Source: Stenotrophomonas_A sp035629025 (GTDB taxonomy: Bacteria > Pseudomonadota > Gammaproteobacteria > Xanthomonadales > Xanthomonadaceae). Taken from it: a stretch of 64,000 nucleotides of DNA. The DNA lies in assembly GCA_035629025.1 (NCBI GenBank), contig DASPIU010000076.1, forward strand, positions 62,001-126,000. Direction: 5' to 3'. This document shows positions 42,327-49,832 of this stretch, piece after piece. Positions within the stretch are counted from its first letter, which is position 1, and each line of letters begins with the position of its first letter. The position numbers were made by a program, and so were the translations under genes. The notes under the pieces are model-generated. The model did not search any database. It saw only the letters and a list, made by a program, of their open reading frames with translations, and had not been told where the DNA came from.

Positions 42327-43741
42327 ACACGCAACGTACTCGCACGCATCACACCTGGTGGTTGCCGGTATTGCTGGTGGCCGGCCTGGCCGCCTGCAGC
42401 AGCGCGCCAAAGAAGGGTCCGTCAACGGCCGGCGCGGTCAAGGGCGTCAAGGTCGAAGGCAAGGGGCCGGCGCATGTCGCCACCGGCTGTCCATCGACCT
42501 CGCCCTATGCACCGGCCAAGGAAGACCCGTCCACGCGCGGCGACTACACCGCTGGTGGCCTGTACCGGCCCGGGGTCAAGGACACCACGCCGGACTACGT
42601 GCCCAACGTCGCCTGCATTCCCGAGCCGCTGGTCAGCAACGAGCCGCACTCGGCGATCGGCAACCGCTCGCCGTACCAGGTGCTGGGCAAGACCTACAAG
42701 GTGATGGACGATGCCGGCGGCTATGTCGAAACCGGCACCGCCTCGTACTACGGCAACAAGTTCCATGGCCGCCTGACCTCGAACAAGGAGGTCTACGATA
42801 TGTACGCCTTCACCGCCGCGCACAAGACCTTGCCGCTGCCGAGCTTCGCCCTGGTGACCAACCTGGATACCGGCGATTCGGTGGTGGTGCGCGTCAATGA
42901 CCGCGGCCCGTTCCACGATGGACGCGTCATCGATCTCAGTTACGCGGCGGCGGTCAAGCTCGGCATCACCCAGCGCGGCACTGGTCGGGTCGAAGTGCGC
43001 GGCCTGACCGGGGCCGACAACGCCGGCCTGCTGGCACGGCGCAATGCCGGCGGCAAGACGATGGCAAGGCCGGCTACCAGCGTGGCCGCCGCCGCGCCCG
43101 CGAAGGCGGCCGAGTCCAGCCGCATCGACGAACTGGTCAAGCGCCTGCCCGAAGGCACGGGTGGCGCCGGCAAGACCACCTCGCAGGCATCTCCGGCCGC
43201 CGCGGTCGCGACCGTCGCGCGTGCCACCACCGCCACGAGCGATGGCGAGCGCTGGCGCTACCGCGTGGCCGATGCACCGCAGCCCGGCAACGCCGACAAC
43301 TTCGATGCGTGGATGAAGGCCAAGGGGGTTCGCGTGGCCACCGGCAAGCCGACCGCCGTCGCCGCCGAAGACCGTGGGCGCGACGGCTCGCGTGCCGCCA
43401 CGCCGACCATTGGCGCGGCCACCGTGGTGCCCGCCGCCGTCGGCAGCGCGGTGGTGCGCAAGGTGGCCGAATCGGCGCCCCTGGCGCGCGCGTCTTCGCC
43501 ATCCGCGCTGGGTCCGGTGCAACTGCAGGTTGCCAGCTTTGCCAGCCGCGAGAACGCCAGCCGCGCGCTGTCGCAGCTGTCCACTGCGGGCATCCCCGGG
43601 GCCAGCATCAGTGATGGCATCAGTGGCGGGCGCACGCTGTGGCGCCTGCGCGTGAATGCGCCTGACCACGCCAGTGCCTCGGAACTTGCTGCGCGCATCG
43701 CGGGTCTGGGTTTCGCTCGGCCGCAGATCGTCGCCAACTAA
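42323..43741 (+). CDS. rlpA: RlpA-family septal ring lytic transglycosylase
   Basis: An outer-membrane lipoprotein of 472 residues. The signal ends in the lipobox LAAC. A double-psi beta-barrel (about 140-230) carries ETGTASYYGNKFHGRLTSN and the catalytic-site region RVNDRGPFHDGRVIDLS. A long Ala/Thr-rich linker (about 240-385) leads to a C-terminal SPOR domain (VQLQVASFASRENASRAL) that binds denuded septal glycan. In Pseudomonas RlpA cleaves such glycans and helps daughter-cell separation. The linker is much longer than in E. coli. Confidence 0.93.
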   Translation: MNTQRTRTHHTWWLPVLLVAGLAACSSAPKKGPSTAGAVKGVKVEGKGPAHVATGCPSTSPYAPAKEDPSTRGDYTAGGLYRPGVKDTTPDYVPNVACIPEPLVSNEPHSAIGNRSPYQVLGKTYKVMDDAGGYVETGTASYYGNKFHGRLTSNKEVYDMYAFTAAHKTLPLPSFALVTNLDTGDSVVVRVNDRGPFHDGRVIDLSYAAAVKLGITQRGTGRVEVRGLTGADNAGLLARRNAGGKTMARPATSVAAAAPAKAAESSRIDELVKRLPEGTGGAGKTTSQASPAAAVATVARATTATSDGERWRYRVADAPQPGNADNFDAWMKAKGVRVATGKPTAVAAEDRGRDGSRAATPTIGAATVVPAAVGSAVVRKVAESAPLARASSPSALGPVQLQVASFASRENASRALSQLSTAGIPGASISDGISGGRTLWRLRVNAPDHASASELAARIAGLGFARPQIVAN

Positions 43742-43755
43742 GTCAGCGTGGTCGC

Positions 43756-43779
43756 CAGGCCGCCCATGGCGGCGGCCTG
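43756..43779 (+). terminator. GC hairpin between rlpA and dacA
   Basis: CAGGCCGCC-CATGGC-GGCGGCCTG forms a perfect 9-bp stem 15 bases after the rlpA stop. There is no T-run, so termination may be partial or factor-dependent. Confidence 0.4.
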
Positions 43780-43791
43780 TGCCGATCGGCC

Positions 43792-43797
43792 TACAAT
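43792..43797 (+). promoter_or_regulatory. -10-like TACAAT of dacA
   Basis: TACAAT lies 81 bases before the dacA ATG. The predicted leader of about 74 bases is GC-rich with self-complementary GGCCCC/GGGGCC segments and carries AGGAG before the start. No clear -35 box is seen. Confidence 0.4.
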
Positions 43798-43877
43798 GCC
43801 TTTCCGGCCCCGTGAGGGGCCCCACCGGCCCGTCGGGCCACCATTGGCCCCGCATGGGCCGCAGGAGTCGTTGTTCG

Positions 43878-45080
43878 ATGAAATTCCGCTTCGCCGTAGC
43901 CGTGGCGGCCACGCTGGCCGTTGGTCTGGTATCCGCGCAGACCCCCACGCCCCAGCCCGCTGCGGCTGTTGCCGCACCGGCCGCGGTGCCGACGCCGCCG
44001 GCCCCGGCGCCCGCCGTCTCCAAGGCCTGGATCCTGATGGACTACGCCACCGGCCAGGTGCTGGCGGGCGAGAACATCCACACCCAGCTGGCCCCGGCGA
44101 GTATCACCAAGGTGATGACCTCCTACGTGGTGGCCGCCGAACTGAAGAACGGCAAGATCAGCCGCGACGATCAGGTGATGATGAGCGAGCGCGCCTGGCG
44201 CGAGGGCGGCGCCGGCACGGACGGCAGCTACAGCGGTTTCCCGGTCAACCAGACCGCGCGCCTGGAAGACATGGAAAAGGGCATGGCGGTGCAGTCGGGC
44301 AACGACGCGGCGATCGCGCTGGCCGAGCATGTGGCCGGCAGCGAGGAAGCCTTTGCGTCGCTGATGAACAGCTACGCGGCCAAGATCGGGATGAAGAATT
44401 CGCACTTCGTCAACGCGCACGGGCTGAGCGCGCCGGGCCATGTCACTACTGCCTATGACCTGGCACTGCTGGGCCGCGCGATGGCGCGGGACTATCCGGA
44501 AACCTACGCCTACAACAAGATCAAGGAATTCACGGTCGGCAACATCACCCAGCCGAACCGCAACCTGCTGTTGTGGCGCGACCCGAGCGTGGACGGCATC
44601 AAGACCGGCCACACTTCCGAAGCGGGCTACTGCCTGATGAGTTCGGCCAAGCGCGGCGACCAGCGTCTGATCGCGGTGGTGATGGGCGACACCTCGGAGA
44701 AGCAGCGCGCCGATGACAGCCTGGCGCTGTTGAACTGGGGCTTCCGCTTCTTTGAAACGCACCGGCTGTACGAGCCGGGCAAGGTGGTCGCGCAGCAGAA
44801 GGTGTGGAAGGGCGCGCAGGACCAGGTGCAGTTGGGCGTGGCCCAGCCGCTGCTGGTGATGGCGGCGCGTGGCCGCTACAACGACCTGAAGCCGAGCATC
44901 GAAGTGCCGAAGAACCTGGTGGCGCCGATCAAGCAGGGCCAGCAGGTGGGCAAGGTCAAGGTGCAGCTGGACGGCAAGGTTGTCGCCGAGGCACCGCTGG
45001 TCGCGATCACTGCGGTGGAGGAGGGCAACTTCTTCAAGCGCCTGTGGGATGCGTTCTGGATGTGGTGGGAGTCCGAGTGA
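43878..45080 (+). CDS. dacA: D-alanyl-D-alanine carboxypeptidase (PBP5/6)
   Basis: A periplasmic serine carboxypeptidase of 400 residues that trims the terminal D-Ala of peptidoglycan stem peptides. A signal peptide (ending LVSAQ) and a Pro/Ala linker precede the catalytic domain. SxxK is Ser75-Lys78 (ASITK), SxN is Ser140-Gly-Asn142 and KTG is Lys242-Thr-Gly. The C-terminal beta domain ends in the amphipathic anchor FFKRLWDAFWMWWESE. AGGAG is ten bases before the ATG. It is the last gene of the wall cluster. Confidence 0.96.
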   Translation: MKFRFAVAVAATLAVGLVSAQTPTPQPAAAVAAPAAVPTPPAPAPAVSKAWILMDYATGQVLAGENIHTQLAPASITKVMTSYVVAAELKNGKISRDDQVMMSERAWREGGAGTDGSYSGFPVNQTARLEDMEKGMAVQSGNDAAIALAEHVAGSEEAFASLMNSYAAKIGMKNSHFVNAHGLSAPGHVTTAYDLALLGRAMARDYPETYAYNKIKEFTVGNITQPNRNLLLWRDPSVDGIKTGHTSEAGYCLMSSAKRGDQRLIAVVMGDTSEKQRADDSLALLNWGFRFFETHRLYEPGKVVAQQKVWKGAQDQVQLGVAQPLLVMAARGRYNDLKPSIEVPKNLVAPIKQGQQVGKVKVQLDGKVVAEAPLVAITAVEEGNFFKRLWDAFWMWWESE

Positions 45081-45094
45081 TCTGACTGACGCGT

Positions 45095-45178
45095 TGTAGG
45101 AGCGGCTTCAGCCGCGACCGGGGTCTAACAGGCCCCGGTCGCGGCTGATGGCCGAAGGCCACAAGAGCCGCTCCTACA
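45095..45178. repeat. REP-like paired element downstream of dacA
   Basis: TGTAGGAGCGGCTTCAGCCG opens the element and AAGAGCCGCTCCTACA closes it, with GACCGGGG/CCCCGGTC forming an inner stem. The right half is almost the same as that at 11593-11631, differing by a two-base deletion in GGCCGA(GA)AGGCC. It lies between the convergent dacA and lpxR-like genes and may terminate both. Confidence 0.8.
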
Positions 45179-45204
45179 GCAGCCACCAGCGGGAATAACC
45201 AGAG

Positions 45205-46272
45205 TTACAGCATCCGGCTGATGGTGAAGCTGCCGTAGATCGGCGTTTCCTTCTGCGTGTCGAACTCGCGGGTGCGGTGATATCGGGCCAGGGCGAACTT
45301 CCAGCGTCCGCGCATGATCGCCAGGCCATAGCCGATGTCGGCCACGACCGGGCGCTTGTCCACGCTGTGGCTGTCGCGGAAGCTGTTGCCGTCCAGGGTG
45401 ATGTCGCGCACGACCAGGCGCGCGTCGGTGGTCAGGAATACGTGGCCGGACCAGCCCGTCGGGCGGCCATGCAGGCTCGGCGCGGTGTTCTCGCCGGCCG
45501 GGCGGATCGGGGTGCTGCCGAAGTCGTCGGGCAGCTTCCAGCCGAAGCGCACTTCAGCGCCGGCGTTGGCGTAGGTCGCGCGGTTGCCGAGGGTGCCGCC
45601 CCAGTGAGTGATCGCGTCCCAACCCCAGCCGCCCGCGTTGACGGTGGCGTCGGCCGGCCAGCGGCGCATGCGCTCATGCACGATGCCGATCAGCGGTTCG
45701 TTGTGCAGCTGGTTGCTCCAGCCCTGGAACTTCTCGTCGCCCAGCACTTCATGCACGGCGTTCTGCACCTGCTTGCCCAGCGCCCAGGGGCCGACGATGC
45801 CCAGTTGCAGCTGCGTGGTGCGCAGGTGGTCGTCGTTGCGGGCGTTGTAGCCGAAGCTGGCCATCAGGATGCCGGCGTAGGGGCGGTCATCGGGGATCAC
45901 GTCCTTCCGGGTGAAGTCGGTCGGAGTGAAGATCGCCTGGCCCAGCGAAAAGACCATGTTCTGCTGCTGGAATTCGCCTGGATACAGGCGTTCCAGGTGG
46001 CTGTTCACCCAGCGCGCCAGGCGCGGCAGGCAGGGGTCATCGGTGTAGTCGACCAGGTTGGGCGAGACCAGGGTGATGGCTGCGCCGTTGGTATAGCCCT
46101 GGTCCTGGTCGGCGCCGCCGAACAGGTCGTTGTCGACGCGGAAGTTGACCGCAGGCGGGGTCTGTTCGAGCGTGCTCTGCTCGCATTGGTCCGCGGCACG
46201 GGCGGGGGCGGAGGTCAGGGTGGTGGCGATGGCCGCAGCCAGTACCAGGGACAGCGGACGCAGTGGGGGCAT
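45205..46272 (-). CDS. LpxR-like lipid A 3'-O-deacylase family outer-membrane protein
   Basis: A 355-residue outer-membrane barrel of the DUF2219/LpxR family. The signal peptide ends near PARA. The early strand NFRVDNDLFGG holds the Asn-Asp pair equivalent to the catalytic-site residues of Salmonella LpxR, followed by DQGYTNG. DDRPYAGILMASFG and GWSNQLHNEP (with a His) are further family motifs. LpxR removes the 3'-acyloxyacyl chain of lipid A in a calcium-dependent way. Activity here is inferred. It is convergent with dacA and divergent from the CsgG-like gene. Confidence 0.85.
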   Translation of the reverse strand: MPPLRPLSLVLAAAIATTLTSAPARAADQCEQSTLEQTPPAVNFRVDNDLFGGADQDQGYTNGAAITLVSPNLVDYTDDPCLPRLARWVNSHLERLYPGEFQQQNMVFSLGQAIFTPTDFTRKDVIPDDRPYAGILMASFGYNARNDDHLRTTQLQLGIVGPWALGKQVQNAVHEVLGDEKFQGWSNQLHNEPLIGIVHERMRRWPADATVNAGGWGWDAITHWGGTLGNRATYANAGAEVRFGWKLPDDFGSTPIRPAGENTAPSLHGRPTGWSGHVFLTTDARLVVRDITLDGNSFRDSHSVDKRPVVADIGYGLAIMRGRWKFALARYHRTREFDTQKETPIYGSFTISRML

Positions 46273-46454
46273 GGGGAGACCCGGTGGGGAGTTCAGGGGA
46301 CGCTACGAATGGCAGCCGCTAAGGAATGTGAATTGGGTAGCACGGCAATGTGAAATTAAACGCTGCATGCGCCTTGGCAGCCAGTACCGCGGCTGCATCG
46401 CTGCGTTGCCCCTGCCGCCACTTGTGCCGCCAGCGACCGCAGCGGCACCGGGGG

Positions 46455-46512
46455 TATGATCTGCGCGGGACGCAGCGCGTCCCGGGGAAAGGATGGCCCC
46501 AACGCTTGGGGC
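46455..46512 (+). promoter_or_regulatory. TATGAT -10 box and structured leader of the CsgG-like gene
   Basis: TATGAT (46455-46460) is followed by two perfect hairpins: GGGACGC-AGC-GCGTCCC (46467-46483) and GCCCCAA-CGC-TTGGGGC (46496-46512). The leader would run about 98 bases to the ATG at 46566, with AAAGGAAG as ribosome binding site. The hairpins do not end in T-runs, so they look like leader structure rather than terminators. Confidence 0.5.
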
Positions 46513-46565
46513 GTCCAACGACTGGACCGCGCCCCTGCCGGGGCGCATGCAGAGGGAAAGGAAGA

Positions 46566-47546
46566 ATGAGGATTTTGTCTGTCCCGGCCGCCATGGCCGC
46601 GGGGGTGCTGGGTGTGTGCCTGGTCGCCACCAGCCAGCCTGCTCACGCCGGGCTGAAGGATGCCTTCAAGGGCAATGCGCAGGAGCAACGCAAGCAGGGC
46701 GAGGCCGACATCCCGGTTTGCCCCAAGCCGCTGGGCACCGTGTCGGTGCTGGAGCCGGAGAACGCCACCAACTGGTGGAGCGGCCAGCAGCTGCCGGCGC
46801 CGTCGAAGCTGATCAAGGTTTTCGTCAATCGCTCGCGCTGCTTCACCCTGGTTGATCGCGGTGCCGGCCTGGCCGCGGCGCAGGCCGAGCGCGAACTGGC
46901 CTCTTCCGGCGAGTTGCGCAACCGTTCCAACGTCGGCAAGGGCCAGATGAAGGCAGCCGACTATGTGCTGGTGCCCGATCTGGTCTCGCAGAACAGCAAT
47001 GCCGGCGGCAACGCCATCAGCGGCCTGCTTGGCGGGCTGGTCGGCGGCAATGCCGGGCAGGTGATCGGCGGCCTCAACATGAAGAAGAAGACCGCCGACG
47101 TGGTCCTGACACTGACCGATACCCGCTCCACCGAGCAGGTCGCGATGTCCGAAGGCAATGCCAGCAAGACCGACCTGGGCTGGGGCGGCAGCGGCCGGCT
47201 GTTCAGCGGCTACGACTACGGCGCGGTCGGCGCCAGCGGCTATGCCAATACCGAGATCGGCCAGGTCATCACCCTGGCCTATCTGCAGGCCTATACCGAC
47301 ATGGTCAGCCAGCTCGGCGGCCTGTCCGGCAACGCCGCAGCCAGCAATGCGCAGCAGGCGGTGACCGTGACCAAGCCGGCGCGGCTGCTGGCCAATGCCA
47401 AGGGCACCGGCGCGCCGGTGCGCGCGCTGGATGTCGGCATGATGCTGTACCCCACCGGCAACAAGGAGGGGGTGATGTGGGAAGTGGAAGACGAGATGGG
47501 CAACAAGGGCTGGGTGTCCTCGACCCTGGTCGAGTTGTCCAAGTAA
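46566..47546 (+). CDS. CsgG/HfaB-like exported protein with C-terminal SH3-like domain
   Basis: A 326-residue exported protein. A signal peptide ends near AHAG. The central part (about 50-260) resembles the CsgG family (KLIKVFVNRSRCFTLVDRG, ADYVLVPDLVSQ, GGLNMKKKTADVVLTLTDTRS) but lacks a lipobox Cys. The last 60 residues (VTVTKPARLLA to GWVSSTLVEL) look like a bacterial SH3 domain. CsgG proteins form outer-membrane channels or assembly factors; the role here is unknown. The ribosome binding site AAAGGAAG is strong, suggesting good expression. Confidence 0.75.
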   Translation: MRILSVPAAMAAGVLGVCLVATSQPAHAGLKDAFKGNAQEQRKQGEADIPVCPKPLGTVSVLEPENATNWWSGQQLPAPSKLIKVFVNRSRCFTLVDRGAGLAAAQAERELASSGELRNRSNVGKGQMKAADYVLVPDLVSQNSNAGGNAISGLLGGLVGGNAGQVIGGLNMKKKTADVVLTLTDTRSTEQVAMSEGNASKTDLGWGGSGRLFSGYDYGAVGASGYANTEIGQVITLAYLQAYTDMVSQLGGLSGNAAASNAQQAVTVTKPARLLANAKGTGAPVRALDVGMMLYPTGNKEGVMWEVEDEMGNKGWVSSTLVELSK

Positions 47547-47557
47547 GCCAGCCGGCC

Positions 47558-47590
47558 AAGGCGCTCCGCCCCGGGTGGGTGGAGCGCCTT
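47558..47590 (+). terminator. Hairpin terminator after the CsgG-like gene
   Basis: AAGGCGCTCC pairs perfectly with GGAGCGCCTT around a 13-base loop, 12 bases after the stop. There is no long T-run. Confidence 0.55.
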
Positions 47591-47640
47591 GCAGGCAACT
47601 GCGTTCCATGCCCGGGGTTGGGTTTGCCGCCTGCCGGCTC

Positions 47641-47652
47641 GATAATGGCGAC
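47641..47652 (+). promoter_or_regulatory. Leaderless-type -10 element of ybeD
   Basis: GATAAT (47641-47646) is followed by GGCGAC and the ybeD ATG at 47653. The six-base spacer is the same length as that of hemC, the WYL regulator and lptM. Confidence 0.5.
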
Positions 47653-47931
47653 ATGGAAATCAAATCCGACAACCCCGAGCACGGCTTCCAGTTCCCCGGC
47701 ACCTTCGAGCTCAGCGCCATGGGCACGGCCGACAAGGGCCTGGAAACCGAGTTGCCGCGCCTGCTGACCGACAGCGGCCTGGAAGTGCTGGAAGAGCGCA
47801 TCAGCTGGAAGCATTCCAGCAACGGCAAGTATGTGTCGGTGCGCATCGCCTTCCGTGCCGACAACCGCGAGCAATACGACGCCGCCCACCAGGCGCTGCG
47901 CGAGCACCCGGAAGTGAAGTGGACGCTGTAA
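47653..47931 (+). CDS. ybeD: DUF493 (YbeD) family protein
   Basis: A 92-residue cytosolic protein of the DUF493 family, an ACT-like ferredoxin fold. GFQFPGTFELSAMG is the family start, and SSNGKYVSVRIAFRADNREQ is the conserved core strand region. In E. coli ybeD lies directly before lipB, as here, and a link with lipoate metabolism is assumed but not proven. lipB starts inside its last codons, with a 13-base overlap. Confidence 0.92.
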   Translation: MEIKSDNPEHGFQFPGTFELSAMGTADKGLETELPRLLTDSGLEVLEERISWKHSSNGKYVSVRIAFRADNREQYDAAHQALREHPEVKWTL

Positions 47932-48623
47932 GCGCCTGCGCGCCGGCCACCCTCACCCCGGTCGCCACGCAGGGCGCCACGGTGCGCCAGCTCGGGCGCC
48001 AGCCCTATGCGCCGGTATGGCGCGCGATGCAGCGCTTCACCGATGCCCGCGACGACACCACCACCGACGAACTGTGGGTGGTCGAGCATGATCCGGTGTT
48101 CACCCTCGGCCAGGCCGGCAAGGACGAACACGTGCTGGCGCCCGGCGACATCCCCGTGCTGCACGTCGATCGAGGCGGCCAGGTGACCTATCACGGGCCC
48201 GGCCAGATCGTGGTCTATCCGCTGCTGGACCTGCGCCGCCTCGGCATCGGCGTGCGCGAGTACGTCTGCCGGATCGAGCAGGCCATCATCGACACCCTGC
48301 TGGAGTGGAACATCATCGGCCTGCGCCGCGAGGGCGCGCCTGGCGTCTACGTGGGCGATGCCAAGATCGCCGCGCTCGGCATCCGCGTGCGCCGCGGCTG
48401 CACCTTCCACGGCTTGGCGTTCAACGTGGACATGAACCTCGAACCGTTCCAGCGCATCAACCCCTGCGGCTACCAGGGCCTGCAGGTGACCTCGGTGCTA
48501 GACTTGGGCGGCCCTTCCGGCATGGAGCCGGTGCAGCGCGTGCTGCTCGACGAACTGGCCCGCCAATTCGGCCTGGCACTGCGCACCGACCCGGCCCTGC
48601 CCGACCTTTCGCCTGCGGCCTGA
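47919..48623 (+). CDS. lipB: Octanoyl-[acyl-carrier-protein]:protein octanoyltransferase LipB
   Basis: A cytosolic acyltransferase of 234 residues that moves octanoate from ACP to lipoyl domains. RGGQVTYHGPGQIVVYPLLDL is the family signature; the catalytic Lys lies in GDAKIAALGIRVRRG and the Cys in INPCGYQGL. The GTG at 47919 within the end of ybeD is chosen to keep the full N-terminal region and suggests translational coupling. lipA follows 18 bases later. Confidence 0.95.
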   Translation: MDAVSACAPATLTPVATQGATVRQLGRQPYAPVWRAMQRFTDARDDTTTDELWVVEHDPVFTLGQAGKDEHVLAPGDIPVLHVDRGGQVTYHGPGQIVVYPLLDLRRLGIGVREYVCRIEQAIIDTLLEWNIIGLRREGAPGVYVGDAKIAALGIRVRRGCTFHGLAFNVDMNLEPFQRINPCGYQGLQVTSVLDLGGPSGMEPVQRVLLDELARQFGLALRTDPALPDLSPAA

Positions 48624-48641
48624 CCGCGCACTCGTGTTGCC

Positions 48642-49655
48642 ATGACCCAGCCTATCGCCCGCACCATTCCTCTGGAGGTCGTTTCGACCGACAGCACCCC
48701 GGCCGCACCCTTGCAGGCCGGCGCCAAGCAGTTGGGTGGCGACAAGATCGGCCGTTCGCCGGTGCAGTTCGCCGATGTCCCGGTGCTGCGCAAGCCGTCA
48801 TGGATTCGCGTGCGCATTCCGTCCGGCAACGCCGTGCAGACGCTCAAGGCCAAGCTGCGCGAGAACCGCCTGGTCACCGTGTGCGAGGAAGCCAGCTGCC
48901 CGAACATCCATGAGTGCTTCGGCCACGGCACGGCGACCTTCATGATCCTCGGCGAGGTCTGCACCCGCCGTTGTTCGTTCTGCGATGTCGCCCACGGCCG
49001 GCCCAAGCCGCCGGACCCGAACGAACCGCTGAGCCTGGCCACCACCGTGGCCGACATGGGCCTGAAGTACGTGGTGGTGACCAGCGTCGATCGCGACGAC
49101 CTGCGCGATGGTGGTGCCCAGCACTTCGTCGACTGCATCGCCGCCATCCGCGAGCATGCGCCGAAGACGCGCATCGAGATTCTCACCCCGGATTTCCGCG
49201 GCAAGGGCCGCATGGACCGCGCGCTGGAAATCCTGGCGACCAATCCGCCGGACGTGTTCAACCACAACATCGAAACCGTGCCCGACCTGTACCCGAACGT
49301 GCGCCCGGGCGCGGATTACCAGTGGTCGCTGACCTTGCTGCAGAAGTTCAAGGCACAGCACCCGGCGCTCAATACCAAGTCCGGCATCATGCTCGGCCTG
49401 GGCGAGACCATGGAGCAGGTACAGGCCACCTTGCGCGACCTGCGCGCGCACGATGTGGACATGGTGACCATCGGCCAGTACTTGCAGCCGACGCCGCACC
49501 ATCACCCGGTCATGCGCTACTGGACGCCCGAGGAATACAAGGCGCTGGAAGACTACGGCTACAGCCTGGGCTTTGCCCATGTCGCCTCCGGCCCGATGGT
49601 GCGCTCGTCGTACCACGCCGATCGCCAGGCCGCCGGGGCCGGCGTCGCCGCCTGA
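48642..49655 (+). CDS. lipA: Lipoyl synthase LipA
   Basis: A radical-SAM enzyme of 337 residues that inserts two sulfurs into octanoyl chains. The auxiliary cluster ligands are Cys81, Cys86 and Cys92 (CEEASCPNIHEC), and the radical-SAM cluster ligands are Cys107, Cys111 and Cys114 (CTRRCSFC). The C-terminal MVRSSYHAD supplies the conserved RSSYxA serine that caps the auxiliary cluster. The N terminus is about 40 residues longer than the conserved core, as is common in this lineage. It completes ybeD-lipB-lipA. Confidence 0.97.
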   Translation: MTQPIARTIPLEVVSTDSTPAAPLQAGAKQLGGDKIGRSPVQFADVPVLRKPSWIRVRIPSGNAVQTLKAKLRENRLVTVCEEASCPNIHECFGHGTATFMILGEVCTRRCSFCDVAHGRPKPPDPNEPLSLATTVADMGLKYVVVTSVDRDDLRDGGAQHFVDCIAAIREHAPKTRIEILTPDFRGKGRMDRALEILATNPPDVFNHNIETVPDLYPNVRPGADYQWSLTLLQKFKAQHPALNTKSGIMLGLGETMEQVQATLRDLRAHDVDMVTIGQYLQPTPHHHPVMRYWTPEEYKALEDYGYSLGFAHVASGPMVRSSYHADRQAAGAGVAA

Positions 49656-49679
49656 GCGGCCGCTGCCTGAACCTGGCAT

Positions 49680-49696
49680 CGCCAGTGCCACTGGCG
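49680..49696. promoter_or_regulatory. Perfect operator-like palindrome upstream of prc
   Basis: CGCCAGTG-C-CACTGGCG is a perfect 8-bp inverted repeat around one base, 25 bases after the lipA stop and about 150 bases before prc. A -10-like TAGGCT lies at 49735-49740. It could be a repressor site or a short transcript hairpin; I cannot tell which. Confidence 0.3.
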
Positions 49697-49832
49697 TAAC
49701 GGGGCGTTTACAGACCGTAGTCACCCCGGCGCGCTAGGCTGGGGCCGCACTGATGACAAGCGCTGCAACTTTGGGCACTGTCGTGTTGTCCGAAGCTTCC
49801 GCAGCCCCCCGAAACGGCCACGCGCCGAGAGT

